Shown: positions 13,915-27,423, numbered from the stretch's first letter. The stretch: 64,000 nucleotides of DNA from Gordionus sp. m RMFG-2023 (GCF_954871325.1 NC_088777.1:42323366-42387365); one strand, 5' to 3'. Translations and numbers: made by a program. The notes: a model not told the origin generated them from the letters alone.

Positions 13915-14296
13915 CAAACCCAATATTTAGTGTCAGTCCTGCCTTTATTTGAAAAAAAAATCCTATTTTCAAGCCCATTTTCGATTTTTTAAAATAAAAT
14001 AATCCTTGATCCAAGCCGGCGTGTTTTTAATCCTGCTATATTTAAAATTTTGTCGTGTTAAATCATTTTGGCTGTATTTTGTAAATTGTTTCAAAGGAGA
14101 GAATCTGAGCGGCGATTAATTGACACAATTAAAATTTTCTTACAAAATTCGGGCAGCCCTGAGAAAATATTTTAGAGTTCTGCACCGAATTCTGAATTGT
14201 GGTTTTTTTTATTTTACGTTCGACTTGAATATTTATAATCATTCACATTTACGACCTGCTTCAGACCTGGTTTTCGATCCGGCCTGCAGGTCTCTG
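13915..14296. mobile_element. hAT-type MITE, CAGAGACCTGC family (copy 1)
   Basis: The left end TAGAGACTTGC pairs with the right end GCAGGTCTCTG. The same ends flank copies at 45699, 48901, 55004 and 56190, two of which have perfect 8-bp target duplications. Here the duplication is no longer recognisable, so this copy is older. The interior is non-coding with GGCCTG-type patches. Confidence 0.55.
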
Positions 14297-15137
14297 ATAA
14301 GATTTATAAATAAATTCTTGGAAAGTCAATTTTATATTTTTTTATACTATTTAGAATCTAAGTTATTAAACGTCATTTTTTTTAACTCTTCAGTTTTCTC
14401 ATGGGGTCTATACCAGGGGTGGTAAAATTAATCTTACTCGAAATGGCTATTATTTATAATTCCAAATCTTCAGTAATTCATTAAATTTATTTTAGATTAT
14501 ATATTAAAATTTCAATAATTTTTTTTCAGCAGTTTTTAAAAAATAAGAAAACGCTTAAAATGAGAATCTTATAGCATTGCATTCGAAATGCAATATTGAA
14601 CAGTTTTGAAACATTAAAATATAAATTTTATGATGACGAAGAAAAATAATTAAATATTTTAAAAAAAAAAATCATTTTTTAGAATCTCGACTTCTTATAA
14701 TGTAAAATATGTATAAAAAATCAGCTTTCGGGTACTCAAAAAATCTAACAATTTCTTATTTTTCTCGATTTTGAAGTTTCTCGCTTTTAACGCTTTAAAT
14801 TTCTGGTTCTTGGGGAAAAATTTTTTATAAGCAAATTAATTATATTATAATTATTGTTCAACAATAAAATTAAAAACTAAAAATTATCGCTAAATTAATC
14901 TTAAATATTTTATAATAATTAAGGCTGGCGGGCAAAAAATATTATTTTGTTTTTAATAATAAAAAAATAAATATAATTAGTATCAAATTTAAAATGAAAT
15001 TGTCTAATAATTTAGAGATGTAAGTGAACAGGAGATCCCTATTTAAACTTCAATGTCGGTCCGAATTCCAAAAAATAAATTTGGAATTTGATTTCAAAAG
15101 GTATAAGAAATTTAAAAAGATCTAAAAGAGAAAAAAA

Positions 15138-15500
15138 ACATTATATAAAAATATTTAACATTTCTGGCTCTAGAAAAGATATTAATTAAATTTGATCGTC
15201 CAATCCCCATCTACAATTATATATTTTATATAACTGTGATTCCAAAGCCTAATCTAAATCTTGAACGAGCTTGGGACAATCGAACTCTTGCAGACCTCAT
15301 TAAAGGGACTAGAAATTAAAATCGACAAAAAACATTATATAAAAATGTTTAATATTCATGGGGTCAGAAATGAAATCAATTAAATTTGCCTCTCCTACCC
15401 TGACCTGTAATTATATATTTTTTAAAAATACAATTCAGCAACCTATATAACTCATGGAGCCAGCTTGGGACATTAAAACTCTGGCAGACCTCATTTAATT
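15138..15500. repeat. Tandem repeat, 2 x about 193 bp
   Basis: The core ACATTATATAAAAAT starts at 15138 and again at 15332, and CAGACCTCATT occurs at 15291 and again at 15484. The two units are clearly diverged. No open frame runs through them. Confidence 0.65.
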
Positions 15501-16081
15501 TTTCATAGATTATAATTATATAAAATATTATATATAAATATTTTTACCTTAAATTATTATTCTGAATAATAGGTATTCTAAATCTAGACGATCTTCAAAC
15601 TCGATTTAAATTTTTTTCTTTTTTTAAATTTAAGAAAAATTTGGGCTTGTCACCAAAAATTTATTGATATAAAGTTATCATTTTAATAATTATTAATAAT
15701 AATAATATTCAAATTATTTATTTGAAATATTGGGAAAGAATTCTTGAGGGAAGGAGATTGTAAAAGTAAATATTAATTAATTTACTAAAGTAGTTCAATT
15801 TGTAATAAGTATAAGGTATAATAATTTAAATTAAATCAATAAACATATGGGAAATAATAAAACAAATTTTTAAAACGTGGTTTTTTCTTATTTTTACATA
15901 GTTATTATATGTCTTACATAATTATTATTTACATCTTTCCCATTTTTTTGAAATGAGTTGAATTACATATAGTATCTATCATATAATGAATTTAATTTTT
16001 CTCATTATTATAGAGTTGTATTCCACATGCATATTATTTTTTTATTTAGCATAAAATCTTTAATGATAATTTAATGCAATT

Positions 16082-16089
16082 CACAACAC
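16082..16089. repeat. 8-bp target duplication, left
   Basis: CACAACAC lies immediately left of the hAT terminus and is repeated exactly at 18844-18851, the expected signature of hAT insertion. Confidence 0.9.
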
Positions 16090-18843
16090 CAGGGGCCCCT
16101 ACAACGGTGGGGGGGGTCCGAAGCAACTGCTTCAGTAAATTTGAATGGGGATACCTTTTTTTACATCCATCATGATCATGTGATTTCTGGTTTATAAATG
16201 TAACAATAAGACCCCCCCCCCCCACTTAATATTTAATTTAATATATTGACGGAAATTTTGGTCGATGTTTAGTAAATTTTTTATCCGAAATTTCTTGTTA
16301 TAAATTATTTTTCCAATTTTAAAATATGCCTAAAAATATTAACCAATATTGACAATAGCAAAATTCCTAGAAATTGGATTACTTATAGTATTAAAATGTA
16401 TAAAGTTTTTTGCTTAACATGTCTCTTATTTGGTGGTCCACACGCAAATTCAAAATGGACATGTGAAGGTCTAGATAAATGGCAAAATATTAATCGTGAT
16501 ATTATTCTGCATGAATCTTCACAGGCACATATGATGGCCTATTATGGAAGGCTTTCTCATAATAAAAATTCGATATTAAAATTTATAACACCTCAGAATG
16601 AATGTGTAGATAATAACCGTTCTATTATAAGAATTATAATAAGATGTTTAGATTATTTAATATCTCGTAACCAAGCCTACTGGGGGAACAGGCAACAAGA
16701 AGGCAATATGATGGCCCTTATTAAGCTTATTGCAGATTCTGAACCTTTACTAAAAATGTATATACAGCAAAATGAAGAAAGAAAAAAGGATAAAAAAAAA
16801 TAAGGGATTAAAAACGAAATTATATTCAAACCTATTATCATATAATAACATAAACATTCTCATTGAAGCCATGAAAAATATGGTTATAAAAAAAATTCAA
16901 AATGAGATTACATTTAACAGGTGCTTTTCAATCATAGTTGATGGCACATACGATGTTTCGAAATCAGAAGCAATAGCTTTGATAGTAAGATATGTTGAAA
17001 ATAGTGAGACGCCGAAGCCTGTTGAAAGACTGATTGACTTATATTGTACGGGAAATACCACAGGTCTCGATATAAAGCATAATATAATATCCAAACTTGG
17101 CTCGATGAATTTACCCCTTGAATATCTAGTTGGGAAAAGTTATGATGGCGCCTCAAACATGAGTGGAAGAATCAATGGTGTGCAAGCCTTGATTAGAGCA
17201 GAGGCACCAAAGGCAGCTTTTATTTGGTGTTATTGTCATCGATTAAATTTAATCGTTGTTCAATTATGCCAATCAATTAAAGAACTTCGAAATGTTCTAG
17301 GAATACTAGATGAGATTTATGTCTATTTTAATGGTGCAAAAAGATATAGGTACTCAAAAAATTTCAGTGTAATGATCTGAAAAAATCGCAACGATTTCTA
17401 CGCGTCAAGAAAACCACTCGGTAATAGTTCCTTATTTATTTAAATTTTAAATGTTTTTTTATCTAGAAGCTGGCTATCGTCATATAAAGCTATTGTAAAT
17501 TTTTTTCAACTTTATGATGCCTCGAGGGCAGCTTTAACAAATTTAAAGGATTCTGAAGATCCTGCCACTTCCACTATGGCTAGTGCTATAGTCTTTAGAA
17601 TATAAAAATTTGATTTTATCTTATCACTTTGTGTTTTGGATAAAATATTGTTGATAACAAGTTTGGCTTGTACAAAATTGCAAACCATTTCGAAGGATAT
17701 AGGGTATGCAATAAATCAAATTCAATTGACAAAAGATTGCATGATTAATTTGAGAAGTATAATATAAATTATTGTCTTAATTATTTTTTAATCTAATAGA
17801 TAATAACACTGAATTTTTGGATGTTTTTTCAAAGGCGCAATTTATGAAGGAGAGAAATCTACATTTTGATTTTGAAAGTTCTAAACTTCAAACATTACAA
17901 TCCAAAAAGGAGAGGTATATATACTTTCATCATAAAATATAGGAATTTTTTTTAGCTTTAAAATAGGTGTGTTTTATGCTGCACTCGATTTAATTATTAT
18001 GCAGTTTAACGAAAGATTTAATGATGATTCCATGAAATATTTACATCAAACATCATTTTTTACGCCAAAGGGAATGGCAGAAAAATCAATTATTAAAGAA
18101 GATATCGAGGATATCTGTGAATTTTACAATTTAAATTCAAGTCAAATTTTCGAAGAAATGTTGAAGTTTAGAAATATTTATAAGATGGCCAAAATGGGGA
18201 ATGTAATTAATACTCATGACCTAGAGGTTCAAGAATCTAAAGATTTGTCAGATTCTGAGAATTGTAAATTTATTTAATTAAAATATTTTTACCAATACAT
18301 TATTTAGCTTCTTCTGATGATGATGATAATTCAGGGACTTACGATTCAGATTGGAAAAACTATTCATTTATTTTACCTTATCGTTTACTTTTAAATTTTT
18401 CTGCTTTCCCTAATTTAAGAATTTTATATAAATATCTATTAACCATTCCCACAACCTCATGCACTGCCGAAAGAGTCATGAGTAAAATTAAATTAATTAA
18501 AATAAGACTGCGCAGTACCATGAAAGATTCTTTTCTCAATAATTTAACCATATTATCAATGGAAAAATTTTATTTAAACAATTAAATACTGATGAAATTA
18601 TAAATTCTTTCGCTTTCTCTTCCCCTAATTTATTTAAATTATTAATTTAAAAATAATATTTATAAGGTTATATTTTTTGCATTTTATTTATATTATATAT
18701 TAAAAATTGATGCAATAAAAATTATTTTTGAAATTTATGGGTGTCATAATTATCATTTTTTCGAAGGGAGGGGATACTTTTCAAGGGGGTACTTTTCATG
18801 GGGGTATTCTGCTTCATTCGCTCAAAAAGTGTAGGGGCCACTG
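16090..18843 (+). mobile_element. Full-length hAT DNA transposon (2754 bp)
   Basis: The left end CAGGGGCCCCTAC and right end (reverse complement CAGTGGCCCCTAC) form terminal inverted repeats. A perfect 8-bp duplication, CACAACAC, flanks the element. A C-rich run at about 16211 and G-rich runs near both ends are subterminal features. The element carries one multi-exon transposase of the ZMYM1/DUF4371-like hAT group on the plus strand. The clean target duplication shows that both ends are original and that insertion was fairly recent, but the transposase is damaged. Confidence 0.9.
16396..18585 (+). pseudogene. hAT transposase, multi-exon, damaged
   Basis: It begins with a TTF-type zinc finger region (CLTCLLFGG, then SKWTCEGLDKW), followed by a DUF4371/RNase H-like core with VDGT and SYDGASNMSG. 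It ends with the hAT dimerisation segment, including TTSCTAERVMSKIK, at about 18445-18585. Four introns fit GT-AG: 17421-17466 (46 bp), 17757-17799 (43 bp), 17915-17955 (41 bp) and 18264-18307 (44 bp). The first exon shifts frame in the A-run near 16790, another shift lies near 17360, and a stop occurs at 17603. The frame is open for a few codons 5' of ATG 16396, so the true start may lie further upstream. It is probably inactive unless another copy supplies transposase. Confidence 0.8.
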
Positions 18844-18851
18844 CACAACAC
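18844..18851. repeat. 8-bp target duplication, right
   Basis: CACAACAC directly follows the right hAT terminus and matches the left copy at 16082-16089 at all eight positions. Confidence 0.9.
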
Positions 18852-21044
18852 AAGAAGCATATTTTTTTCCTAAATAAAAAGCCATAGTGAAGAGGACAGG
18901 GGTAGTGTGACCATCGCTAAATGATTCGGTTTAAGTTTCGATAATAAAAAATCAGATCATGTTTGGATTATTTTTGGGCCCTTTTTTTAAATAAAAAAAT
19001 CAGGCTGGGCTCGGGTTTTAAAATTTATATATAAAAATTTGGCAAGCGGGCTCAGGTGGAATAAAAGTGTGAATTCACGTGAGGGTGACTTTAGGGGATT
19101 TAAATTGAAAACATATGGTGGAGGGGGATTTAAAAATAAAGAATCATAAAATTTCTCGAATCATTTGATACAATATATTTGAATATCTCTGATGAATCAT
19201 CATAAACATCCAATATTGTTCAATGTCAACCAGGACTGGTTAGCCACAGTTGAGAAATAAATATATAAATATAACTCCGGTTGGACAATCATAAGAGACG
19301 AGGTCTCGCGGCCTAGCCTAATCCAAAATGGCCTATTTTATTAGGTAGTGAAATATATTTTGTACACATGTTGTCAGGCCTGGCCCATAAATTTTTTATA
19401 AAGGAAAACGACATATAAAATTTTGACTAGCTATTCCAAAAAATATTTTTTCCGGTGCTTTCGAGCCGGGCTGCGCAATTTTTAATATATAAATTGAAAT
19501 TTAGTTTCTTACTGAATTGCAAGCTTCAGAAGATTGCCTTCTTAGAGATATTGATAAAATATTTAAATTATGAATTGTTGTGCAATAATTTATATTTAAA
19601 TTAACGACTTATTTCATAATGTTAATTAACATATCTTAATATTTTATTTCCCTCATTTTAATCAGTGCATCAATATTATTGAAACAATGATCCACACCAG
19701 ATTCAAGCTCAACTGACCCCTATATTAATCTTGTAGAAAATGACAGCCTTATTACACATTTGAAAAACCAACTTGATCAACCATATCTTCTAATATAAAT
19801 TGTGATGAGATTTAAACTTTTATGGGTGAAAATTTATCGCAAAATGCTTAATTCACTTAATAATTTTCTTTTATTCAAATGAGAATTTTTATAATATTGG
19901 TTTATTTCAAAATAACATATCACAAAGATTTTCAAAAAGTAATATATGTGCACAATTAAAAAATAAATATATGTATATAAAAATAAAAATATATAATAAT
20001 AAATTATAATTATAAGAGAAAGATATGAGCGTAGCAGATGAGACTTAGTAGTTTCGATTAGAAGCCTTATAGCTTTGAATAATAATAATTCAAGCAATTA
20101 CTGCTTACTTTCTTTTCATTATTTTTGGTATGATTATCACGTCCATATTATAAGAATTTATGGATTAAGTCCGATGTTCAAAAAATATTTTCATAAATAT
20201 TATCAAAATAAGTCTTAATAGTACATAATCAAACTACAACGCCATTAGATTTATTATCCAATAACCAAGAAAATGGAAATTATTTTCCTTTAAGTGAAGC
20301 AAATATTCCTAGGTTTTGAACAGTCCTAAAGATCGTAGAAATACATGAAGCTCTTAATTATTATCCTTTCATTAAATTATTTTTTAAAATATAATACCGC
20401 AATGACTTCATCATTTAAAAGATTATTTAGAAGTTTTTTTTTATAAAGAATCTTTATCTATATTCTTTTTTCTTAGGACATGCCCAACTCTGGACCTATT
20501 TTGGCATATTATAGAAGATGTCAACCTGGCATTTGACCAATATTTTATATTTATTTCTAAATAAGATTAAATATGTTATCTAAACCATAAACATCAAATC
20601 AAAAGGTTATTGTAATAGTTTTTTTCATATATAATTTAATATAGCAAAATTATTTTACTAAAAAAACAATTATTATATTCTGTTGTCTCAAAATTATGAA
20701 TATTGCTCATTAGTAAATACTCCTGCCTCCCTACCCATTCCCTTATATAAAAAATACTAAATATGCTTTTGCAGGTTTCAACTAAGTTTGTTCTAGAACC
20801 TTTAGGTATGATTGGCAAGTTTTGTTTAATGTCTCCATCTCACCAAGTTGATAACTTTCCCGCCAAAAGTAGCATTAATTTATTGATATATTTCAATAAA
20901 CCTTCAACGCAATGTTAATTTGTTTTGTCATAATAAATGCCTCCTCTATTACAATAGCGTTGCCAATATGATATTAATTGTATGAGGAGAGCCTAGATTT
21001 AATTGTGATATATAAGCAGAAACGAAGTTTCCATAGAAGCAAGG
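18852..21044. other. Intergenic, possible worn coding remnants
   Basis: No intact gene is recognised. Around 19684-19800 (plus) one frame reads STPDSSSTDPYINLVEN and continues briefly. Around 20240-20320 another reads NNQENGNYFPLSEAN. Both look like coding text but are short, unlinked and unrecognised. They may be pieces of an old transposon. A minus frame at 20636-20818 is likewise unrecognised. Confidence 0.3.
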
Positions 21045-22372
21045 TGTTGCAGTTGGCAAACATATAAATTAAATAATACAAATAAAAAAATAGATTGTAT
21101 GAAATGTCAATCTATATTATTTTTTTGTATATTTTTATATTGAAAAATTATTATAGCTTTTTCTGGGAAATTTAAATGAAGTTTTTGTAATTAACGTGAA
21201 TTACTTTTCTCTAAATTACTATTAATAAAGGCTTGTAATAGTTGAATATTTTGAACAAATTATTATTGGGAAAATTAGAGAGGTGTAATATTGTTGCCAC
21301 GTGACCAGTGATAGGTAGGAAATTAAATAAACCATATTTTTATATATATTCATTTTTAATTAAAAATTAAATAAAAATTAAGCAACGCAATGTATATTTT
21401 AGGAAAAAAAATTGTGCTATTTTATATAATTTTAAATATCATAATAGGCCAGGATTTATGTTTAATAAATAAGATTTTAATTTTTAGAATAAGGATTTAT
21501 GTAGGATAATTTTTATAGGAATTAGTAATATTTTTAGAATAATTATAAGGTTGGTAAATAATTTAAGAATAAATTTTTCAAAGATAAATATATAAAAATT
21601 TGGACTTTCCAAGGTATTGGGAGTCAGCGACTGTGATATTGGTATAATTTATTAAGCTTGGGCCTGGGCCAGTTAATTATGTAAAAGATATGTAAGTATA
21701 TAAAAGATATATATGGATTATAATGATTTTTACTGAAAATTGACTGTTTTTAATTGTTATGTAATTAACATTAAAAGAAATAATTTTATAATGAATTTTA
21801 ACTCTATTGTAAAGGAAAAAATGGAACATATTTTAAGGAAATATAGTTTTGAACGAATATTACTATATTTTATAGAGACAAAATGAATATATCTTTATGA
21901 TTGCTGATTTAAAAGTAAGAATTGGAAATAGGAAAATTGAGTAGTAACGATAGAATATCATATATAGAACTTTATGAAATAAAGGTTGATGAATGGGTTT
22001 AAAAAGATATTTTTAAAATTTTAATAGATATATAAATGCTTTATAGATTTATTTGGCTTATATTAATATTAATTCAGTGCTCTATTTTGTCTTATTTAGA
22101 CAGGTTATAGATTTATTGAGATATAGTAAGTGAGTACAATATTGTGGTACATTTAAAATTACATCATATTATTTAAAGAGATCGCGAAAAAGATAGGTTG
22201 GTTTGATTAAATGATAATAGATTAAATTTAATGACATTGTAAAGTTTAAAAAATTTATAAAATTATTGGTTCTAGTTGAGAATATGGAATTAATTTTTTT
22301 TTCTTTTTCTTTTCATATATTACACTACCAAAAGTTTGTTTAAAAAGTGTATCGACATTTAAGGTAAAGATG

Positions 22373-22490
22373 GGAGTGGTGGAAAGGAAATTGTTAATTT
22401 ATATATATATTTTTTTTAAATAAATCGATATTAAATTTGGTGGAAATTGTTGATTTATATATATATTTTTTATCATATAAATCGATACTT
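22373..22490. repeat. Tandem repeat inside the LTR-type element
   Basis: Two diverged units share GGTGGAAA, then TTGTTRATTTATATATATATTTTTT and AAATCGATA. They lie in the non-coding interior of the element. Confidence 0.5.
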
Positions 22491-22877
22491 GAATTTAAAG
22501 GAAAAAAACATTTATCGTGTAATACATCGAAACCTCATTTTGTAAATATTAATATAGTGACAACGCATTTTTCAAAATAAGTTAGGCTAAACTACCTATA
22601 TATTGTTGAATCGGTGACGTTCATTTGGGATATCTATGTTTTTTTTGAAATTTATATTATGAGTGTACATTCAGCATGAAATCATGTGAATTATGAGTAT
22701 ATGCATTTTTGTTTTTAAAAAATTTATGTTCGAAGAATATAATCACACCTAATTCATTAGCACAGATCATCTACTTAATAAATCTGTATAAAATGAATGA
22801 CATCTAATGGTTTATTGTTTTTTTGTGGATGTATTTATAAATCACGTCATATTTGGCATCCATAGGTCTATCCCATA

Positions 22878-22972
22878 AATTATAACCTCAATATAACTAT
22901 CCTATAAATTATAACCTCAATATGATTATCTCATAGATTATAATATCACTATGATTATCCCTTAGATTATAA
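22878..22972. repeat. Short tandem repeat, about 29 bp x 3-4
   Basis: Successive units read approximately ATCCYATARATTATAACCTCA with gradual divergence. They are non-coding. Confidence 0.6.
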
Positions 22973-24333
22973 ATGTAAATATGTCAATGTCGCTTGCTAT
23001 CAATATGTCACAAGGTAATATATAGGAGATAATTTCGGGAAGAGCGAACCATAAATCAGTATCAAAAAGGAACGATTCAATAAGTATCATGAATAGTTCC
23101 AAAGCATATCAAACACCGATACAATTTAAGTGGACGATTTGATAAATATTATAGTGGGTCATTGTTACTGATACGAAAATGAAATGAATCCGAGGATCGT
23201 AAATTCAAACTTCATAAGGTCCAGGAAGAGATGGACATTGGGCATATGAAGGGTGGGCGTGTTACAGTTGGTAAACATATAAATTAAATAATATAAATTT
23301 AAAAAAATAGCTTGTATGAAATGTCAATCAATTGATGTAATATTTTTTTGTATTTTTTTTTATTGAAAAATAATTATAAGTTTTTTTCTGGCGAAAATTA
23401 ATGATGTTTTTTGTAATTAACGTGATTTATTTTCTCCATGTTATTAATGGAAATAAAGGCTTGTAATAGCTTTATTATTTAACAAATTATTATTGGAGAA
23501 ATTAGAGATTTGTAATGGAAAAAAATATAATCTTTATACTATGTTAAAAAAATTATTCCCAATTAGATTTCATTAAAAATTATGAATATTATTTTATAAT
23601 TTTAAAAAAGTTACTATTATTTTTACTACGTTTAAAAAATACAGATGAGAGAAGTAAATTTAACCTTGGTTATTTTTAAAAATAAAAAGAGGAATAAAAT
23701 CATGTTCGTGCGATATTTTTTTGGTGTAATTTTTATATTGCGTTAAAAAATATAACATTGCTTATATTTTAATAAATAAAGAGAAAATCATACGAATATA
23801 TTGTGTAATTCAACGTTAAAAAATAAATTGACCGTTGGGAAAGCAAATAAAAAAATATTTTTTTTTAAAATAAATAAAGGAGATAATAAAATTATTTAAT
23901 ATTACAATCAAAACTGGCATTCGTAATTTTTCTATAAAATATGAAATATATGAGTGGCTCATTCAAACTATATATGTTTGTGAATAATTAAGTTCATTTT
24001 TTTGAGGTGAAACTAGCTTTCCTTTAAGTTTTAAATTGTTCCTCTTGTTTACCGCTATCGGATATATATAAAGATAAGAAGTATAAATTATATAGATATA
24101 CTATAAAGATTTTAGTTGAGTAGCGCTATTTATTTATGAGGATGAGGTAATGTTTATATCATTATAACATATCCGCTAAAGTTGGTTAAGAATTGTAATA
24201 ATTAATTCTAAAATCTATGTCAATTGCTTCTATAGAAAATATTTATTAAATAAGATAATTAGATACGGTATATTTATTGCATGGAAATATTATTTTTATA
24301 AACGCATGTGATAAATATATATTTTTTTTACAG

Positions 24334-24365
24334 GAGTAAAACATCCAAGAATCTTTTCCTTCAAC
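24334..24365 (+). promoter_or_regulatory. RPS14 5' leader with a TOP-like pyrimidine run
   Basis: CTTTTCCTTC at 24353-24362 ends three bases before the ATG. A C followed by an unbroken pyrimidine run at the mRNA start is the TOP element that puts ribosomal-protein mRNAs under mTOR/LARP1 translational control. Just upstream, a T-run followed by ACAG ends at 24333 and looks like a 3' splice acceptor. The leader may therefore instead begin after a 5'-UTR intron or a trans-splice site. The sequence alone cannot decide between these. Confidence 0.45.
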
Positions 24366-24950
<585 letters not shown>

Positions 24951-25013
24951 AACTATTTTATTTAAACCAAATTTCTACTATTATATTATATATGTAACTT
25001 ATCGAATTGTGGT

Positions 25014-25019
25014 AATAAA
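25014..25019 (+). terminator. RPS14 polyadenylation signal
   Basis: A canonical AATAAA lies 64 bp after the RPS14 stop codon on the same strand. It is the first such hexamer downstream. Confidence 0.6.
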
Positions 25020-25429
25020 AGATATCTGAGATATTAAAACCTATCTAAATCTGGATTTATTCAAGATTAATATATTTATTTATATGCCTTATCTTTGTTA
25101 ACACAGGGCCATGGCAGGAGAGTTAACCCTTACATTCATTTATGCACCTGATTAGGTAATAATAGATTTAAACATCTTTTTGCTAGGTATCAATTATTTT
25201 TCTACAATCAAATAATTGTTTTATTTGCAATCTTAATGAATATTAGAACCATTAACTATCAATCAAATATGTGATTTTAAAATATTTTCAAAAATAAAAG
25301 TTCTACAATGAATATTTTAATACTTATCAATAATTCCAATATATTTTATTTAATAAGAATTTATATTTATGAATAATTTTTAAATATTTATTAATAATAT
25401 CAATCTTCATCATTAAATGGCCCTTTTCT

Positions 25430-25745
25430 TAATTTATAATTCACTTCTCCTTCTATCTCCATTTTACAAACCTGGAATATCATATTTACCACTTTTATCC
25501 AGCTTATCCTTGGTTGCTCTCTGAGTCTTGTTCTTTCCACATCCACCCAACAGCATCTATTTAAATAATTGCCCTCTGGTCAACATGTCCAAATCATCTG
25601 TCTATTTCTTTTATGACTACCTATTGCTTATATCTCAAGCTTTTTCAGTTCCTTGCTTGTTCTTCTCTCTGGCATTGTTACTAATCTTATTGCCCCTAAC
25701 TTGCAGGTATATAAATAGCTTGTATAAAAGTCACTTTTGAGTCTT
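25430..25745 (-). mobile_element. Worn LINE reverse-transcriptase tail
   Basis: On the minus strand, the text around RQMIWTC, then REQPRISWIKVV, resembles the end of non-LTR retrotransposon ORF2. In that family the pattern is 'RWLGHV...RGRPRxxWxDxV'. Stops interrupt the frame and no 5' part or target duplication is seen. The plus-strand open frame here (25528-25740) is treated as its antisense shadow. Identification rests on a short weak match. Confidence 0.35.
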
Positions 25746-26021
25746 TTGAACTTATAATCTAAAAAAAATTTAGCTCTGAGGAGAGGGGGTGTTAAAAAGC
25801 ACTATTTTGGTTGATTTCTTAAAACAGCCCAATTAAGATTTTAGTCAAAATATTATGTAAACCACAAGATTTGGCATATATATCCAATACTTTCTATCTA
25901 TGAGCAAAATCTCCATGCTTATATAATATTATTTTGATTATAATACAAATTTTCACAAGCCTGAAATTTTTTTTAAAAAAATTGTCCAGCCAACAAAAAA
26001 AATAAATTTGTCACATAAAGC

Positions 26022-26582
26022 CAGGAACTCGAACCGTTATTTATAACGGTACAGTTTGGTTATGGTTCAGTATGTAAAAAATTATAATGTTTATGTTTTG
26101 GTTATGGTTCTAAAGAAAAAATTTATAAAGGTTCGGTTCATCTAATTATAAAGGTTCGGTTCATCTAATTATAAAGGTTCATTACAGTTAGAAATTTTTT
26201 TTTTATTGAAGCAAAATTTATTTTTATTATAAGCATCTATGAATTATATAAAAAATATATATATGATTCAAAATAACTCATTTTTTTTATTTAAACGTTT
26301 AAGTCATATATGATTCTATTTTTTGTTCGTTGTTAAGATAAGACAAATTTTAGCCCCAAAAAGGCCCTTTCTACAGAAACTTGTGTTGCTAGAAACGCCA
26401 GTACTATAAGAGCAAGTTTATATAATTCTGGATATTCATATTATTTTCATTTCTAAAATATAAAAACTGAACCAGTTTAACTTTTTTTATAAAGTTTCTT
26501 ATACTCCCTCAAAAAATAATTATATTGGTACGGTTATGGTTCAGATATTTATAATGGTTTAACGGTTCACTCTGGGTCCCTG
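26022..26582 (-). mobile_element. Deleted hAT element with transposase C-terminal remnant
   Basis: The ends are CAGGAACTCGAACCGTT and, inverted, CAGGGACCCAGAGTGAACCGTT. They are flanked by CATAAAGC and CTAAAAGC, an 8-bp target duplication with two mismatches. On the minus strand, around 26290-26430, the text reads LALIVLAFLATQVSVERAF, which is the conserved hAT dimerisation block. A 23-bp unit containing AAGGTTCGGTTCATC repeats at 26118-26183. This is an internally deleted, non-autonomous copy. Confidence 0.65.
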
Positions 26583-27423
26583 CTAAAAGCCCAGTCCGAA
26601 ATAAAATTATTTATCCACCCCATCCAAATTTAATTTTTAAATTTTTTGAATAGTAAAAAAAATATTCTATACAAATTAAAAATAATGGCATCTTATTTCT
26701 CCGAAAAATTTTACAAAATTGAATTTTATATTTAAAAATTTAGCATGTCCCAGTTCATACCAAATAATAGACAAAAATATTAATATATATTTTTTTTTAG
26801 TTAGATAATAACTACACAAATAGGCACTATAAAAAAAGTTAAATTAGTTTAAACATTGACTTATTGCATAATATGTTTATAGATTTCACCATAAAATTAA
26901 TTCCTTTTTTTTTATTTTTGCATTCCCCTTTCCAATATTTCTAGAGTGGATATATTTTGCCAAATAATTATATTTTTGATACAATTATGACTTACTATAT
27001 ATGTTTATAAATCAATGATATCTGCTGAGATTAATGATTGAAAAAAATATAGCATTTTTAGTTTTCAACTATACCCTCAAGTGCTTAGAGATGGTTAGTA
27101 AACTCTTAATCTTTGTGTATTTTTTTTGGTAGTATTAATATTAAATAATTGCTATAAAATAGTAATATCTTTCCAGAAATATAAAAGAAAACTTTTAATA
27201 TTCATATTCAACAAACTTAATATTAAAATTATTTCTTTTAAGGAGAATAATCCTGATTTTTAGTATGTAAGGACGATATTATGTAAAATTAAGGAATGTT
27301 TAAATACATCCCATAAAAAATTTGTATGTAATTAGTCGAGCGATATTTAGTAATAAAGGATTTATTTAAGTATTAGCTGAGTATAAATACATCCACCCCT
27401 AAAATATTAGTCATTTTCGAAAA

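Larger units (their letters stand above)
13734..16081. other. Intergenic region upstream of HYKK
   Basis: The region would contain the HYKK promoter, but no core promoter motif can be singled out in such A+T-rich DNA. It holds a short hAT-type repeat at 13915-14296 and a two-copy tandem repeat at 15138-15500. No host exon is recognised. An open frame around 14120-14425 lies largely in the repeat and is not supported. Confidence 0.5.
21045..23516 (+). mobile_element. Non-coding LTR-type element (TRIM/LARD-like)
   Basis: Two direct repeats, 21045-21289 and 23260-23516, begin TGTTGCAGTTGG and TGTTACAGTTGG and stay alignable to a shared AATTAGAG...TGTAAT end. The right copy is preceded by a purine-rich GAAGGGTGGGCG, the expected place for a polypurine tract. 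The 1.97 kb interior has no gag or pol frame and contains local tandem repeats. The repeats differ at many positions, so the insertion is old. No matching target duplication was found. It is either a non-autonomous LTR element or a pair of related solo LTRs. Confidence 0.5.

Noticed and set aside
14120-14425. 101-codon plus-strand open frame
   Set aside because: It runs through a MITE and its terminal repeat; no protein similarity is recognised.
19834-20097. 87-codon minus-strand open frame rich in I, Y, F and L
   Set aside because: The composition follows from A+T-rich DNA; no conserved motif or splice context supports it.
22878-22972. Short regular repeats as a CRISPR array
   Set aside because: The repeats are diverged and contiguous with no unique spacers, in a eukaryotic genome.
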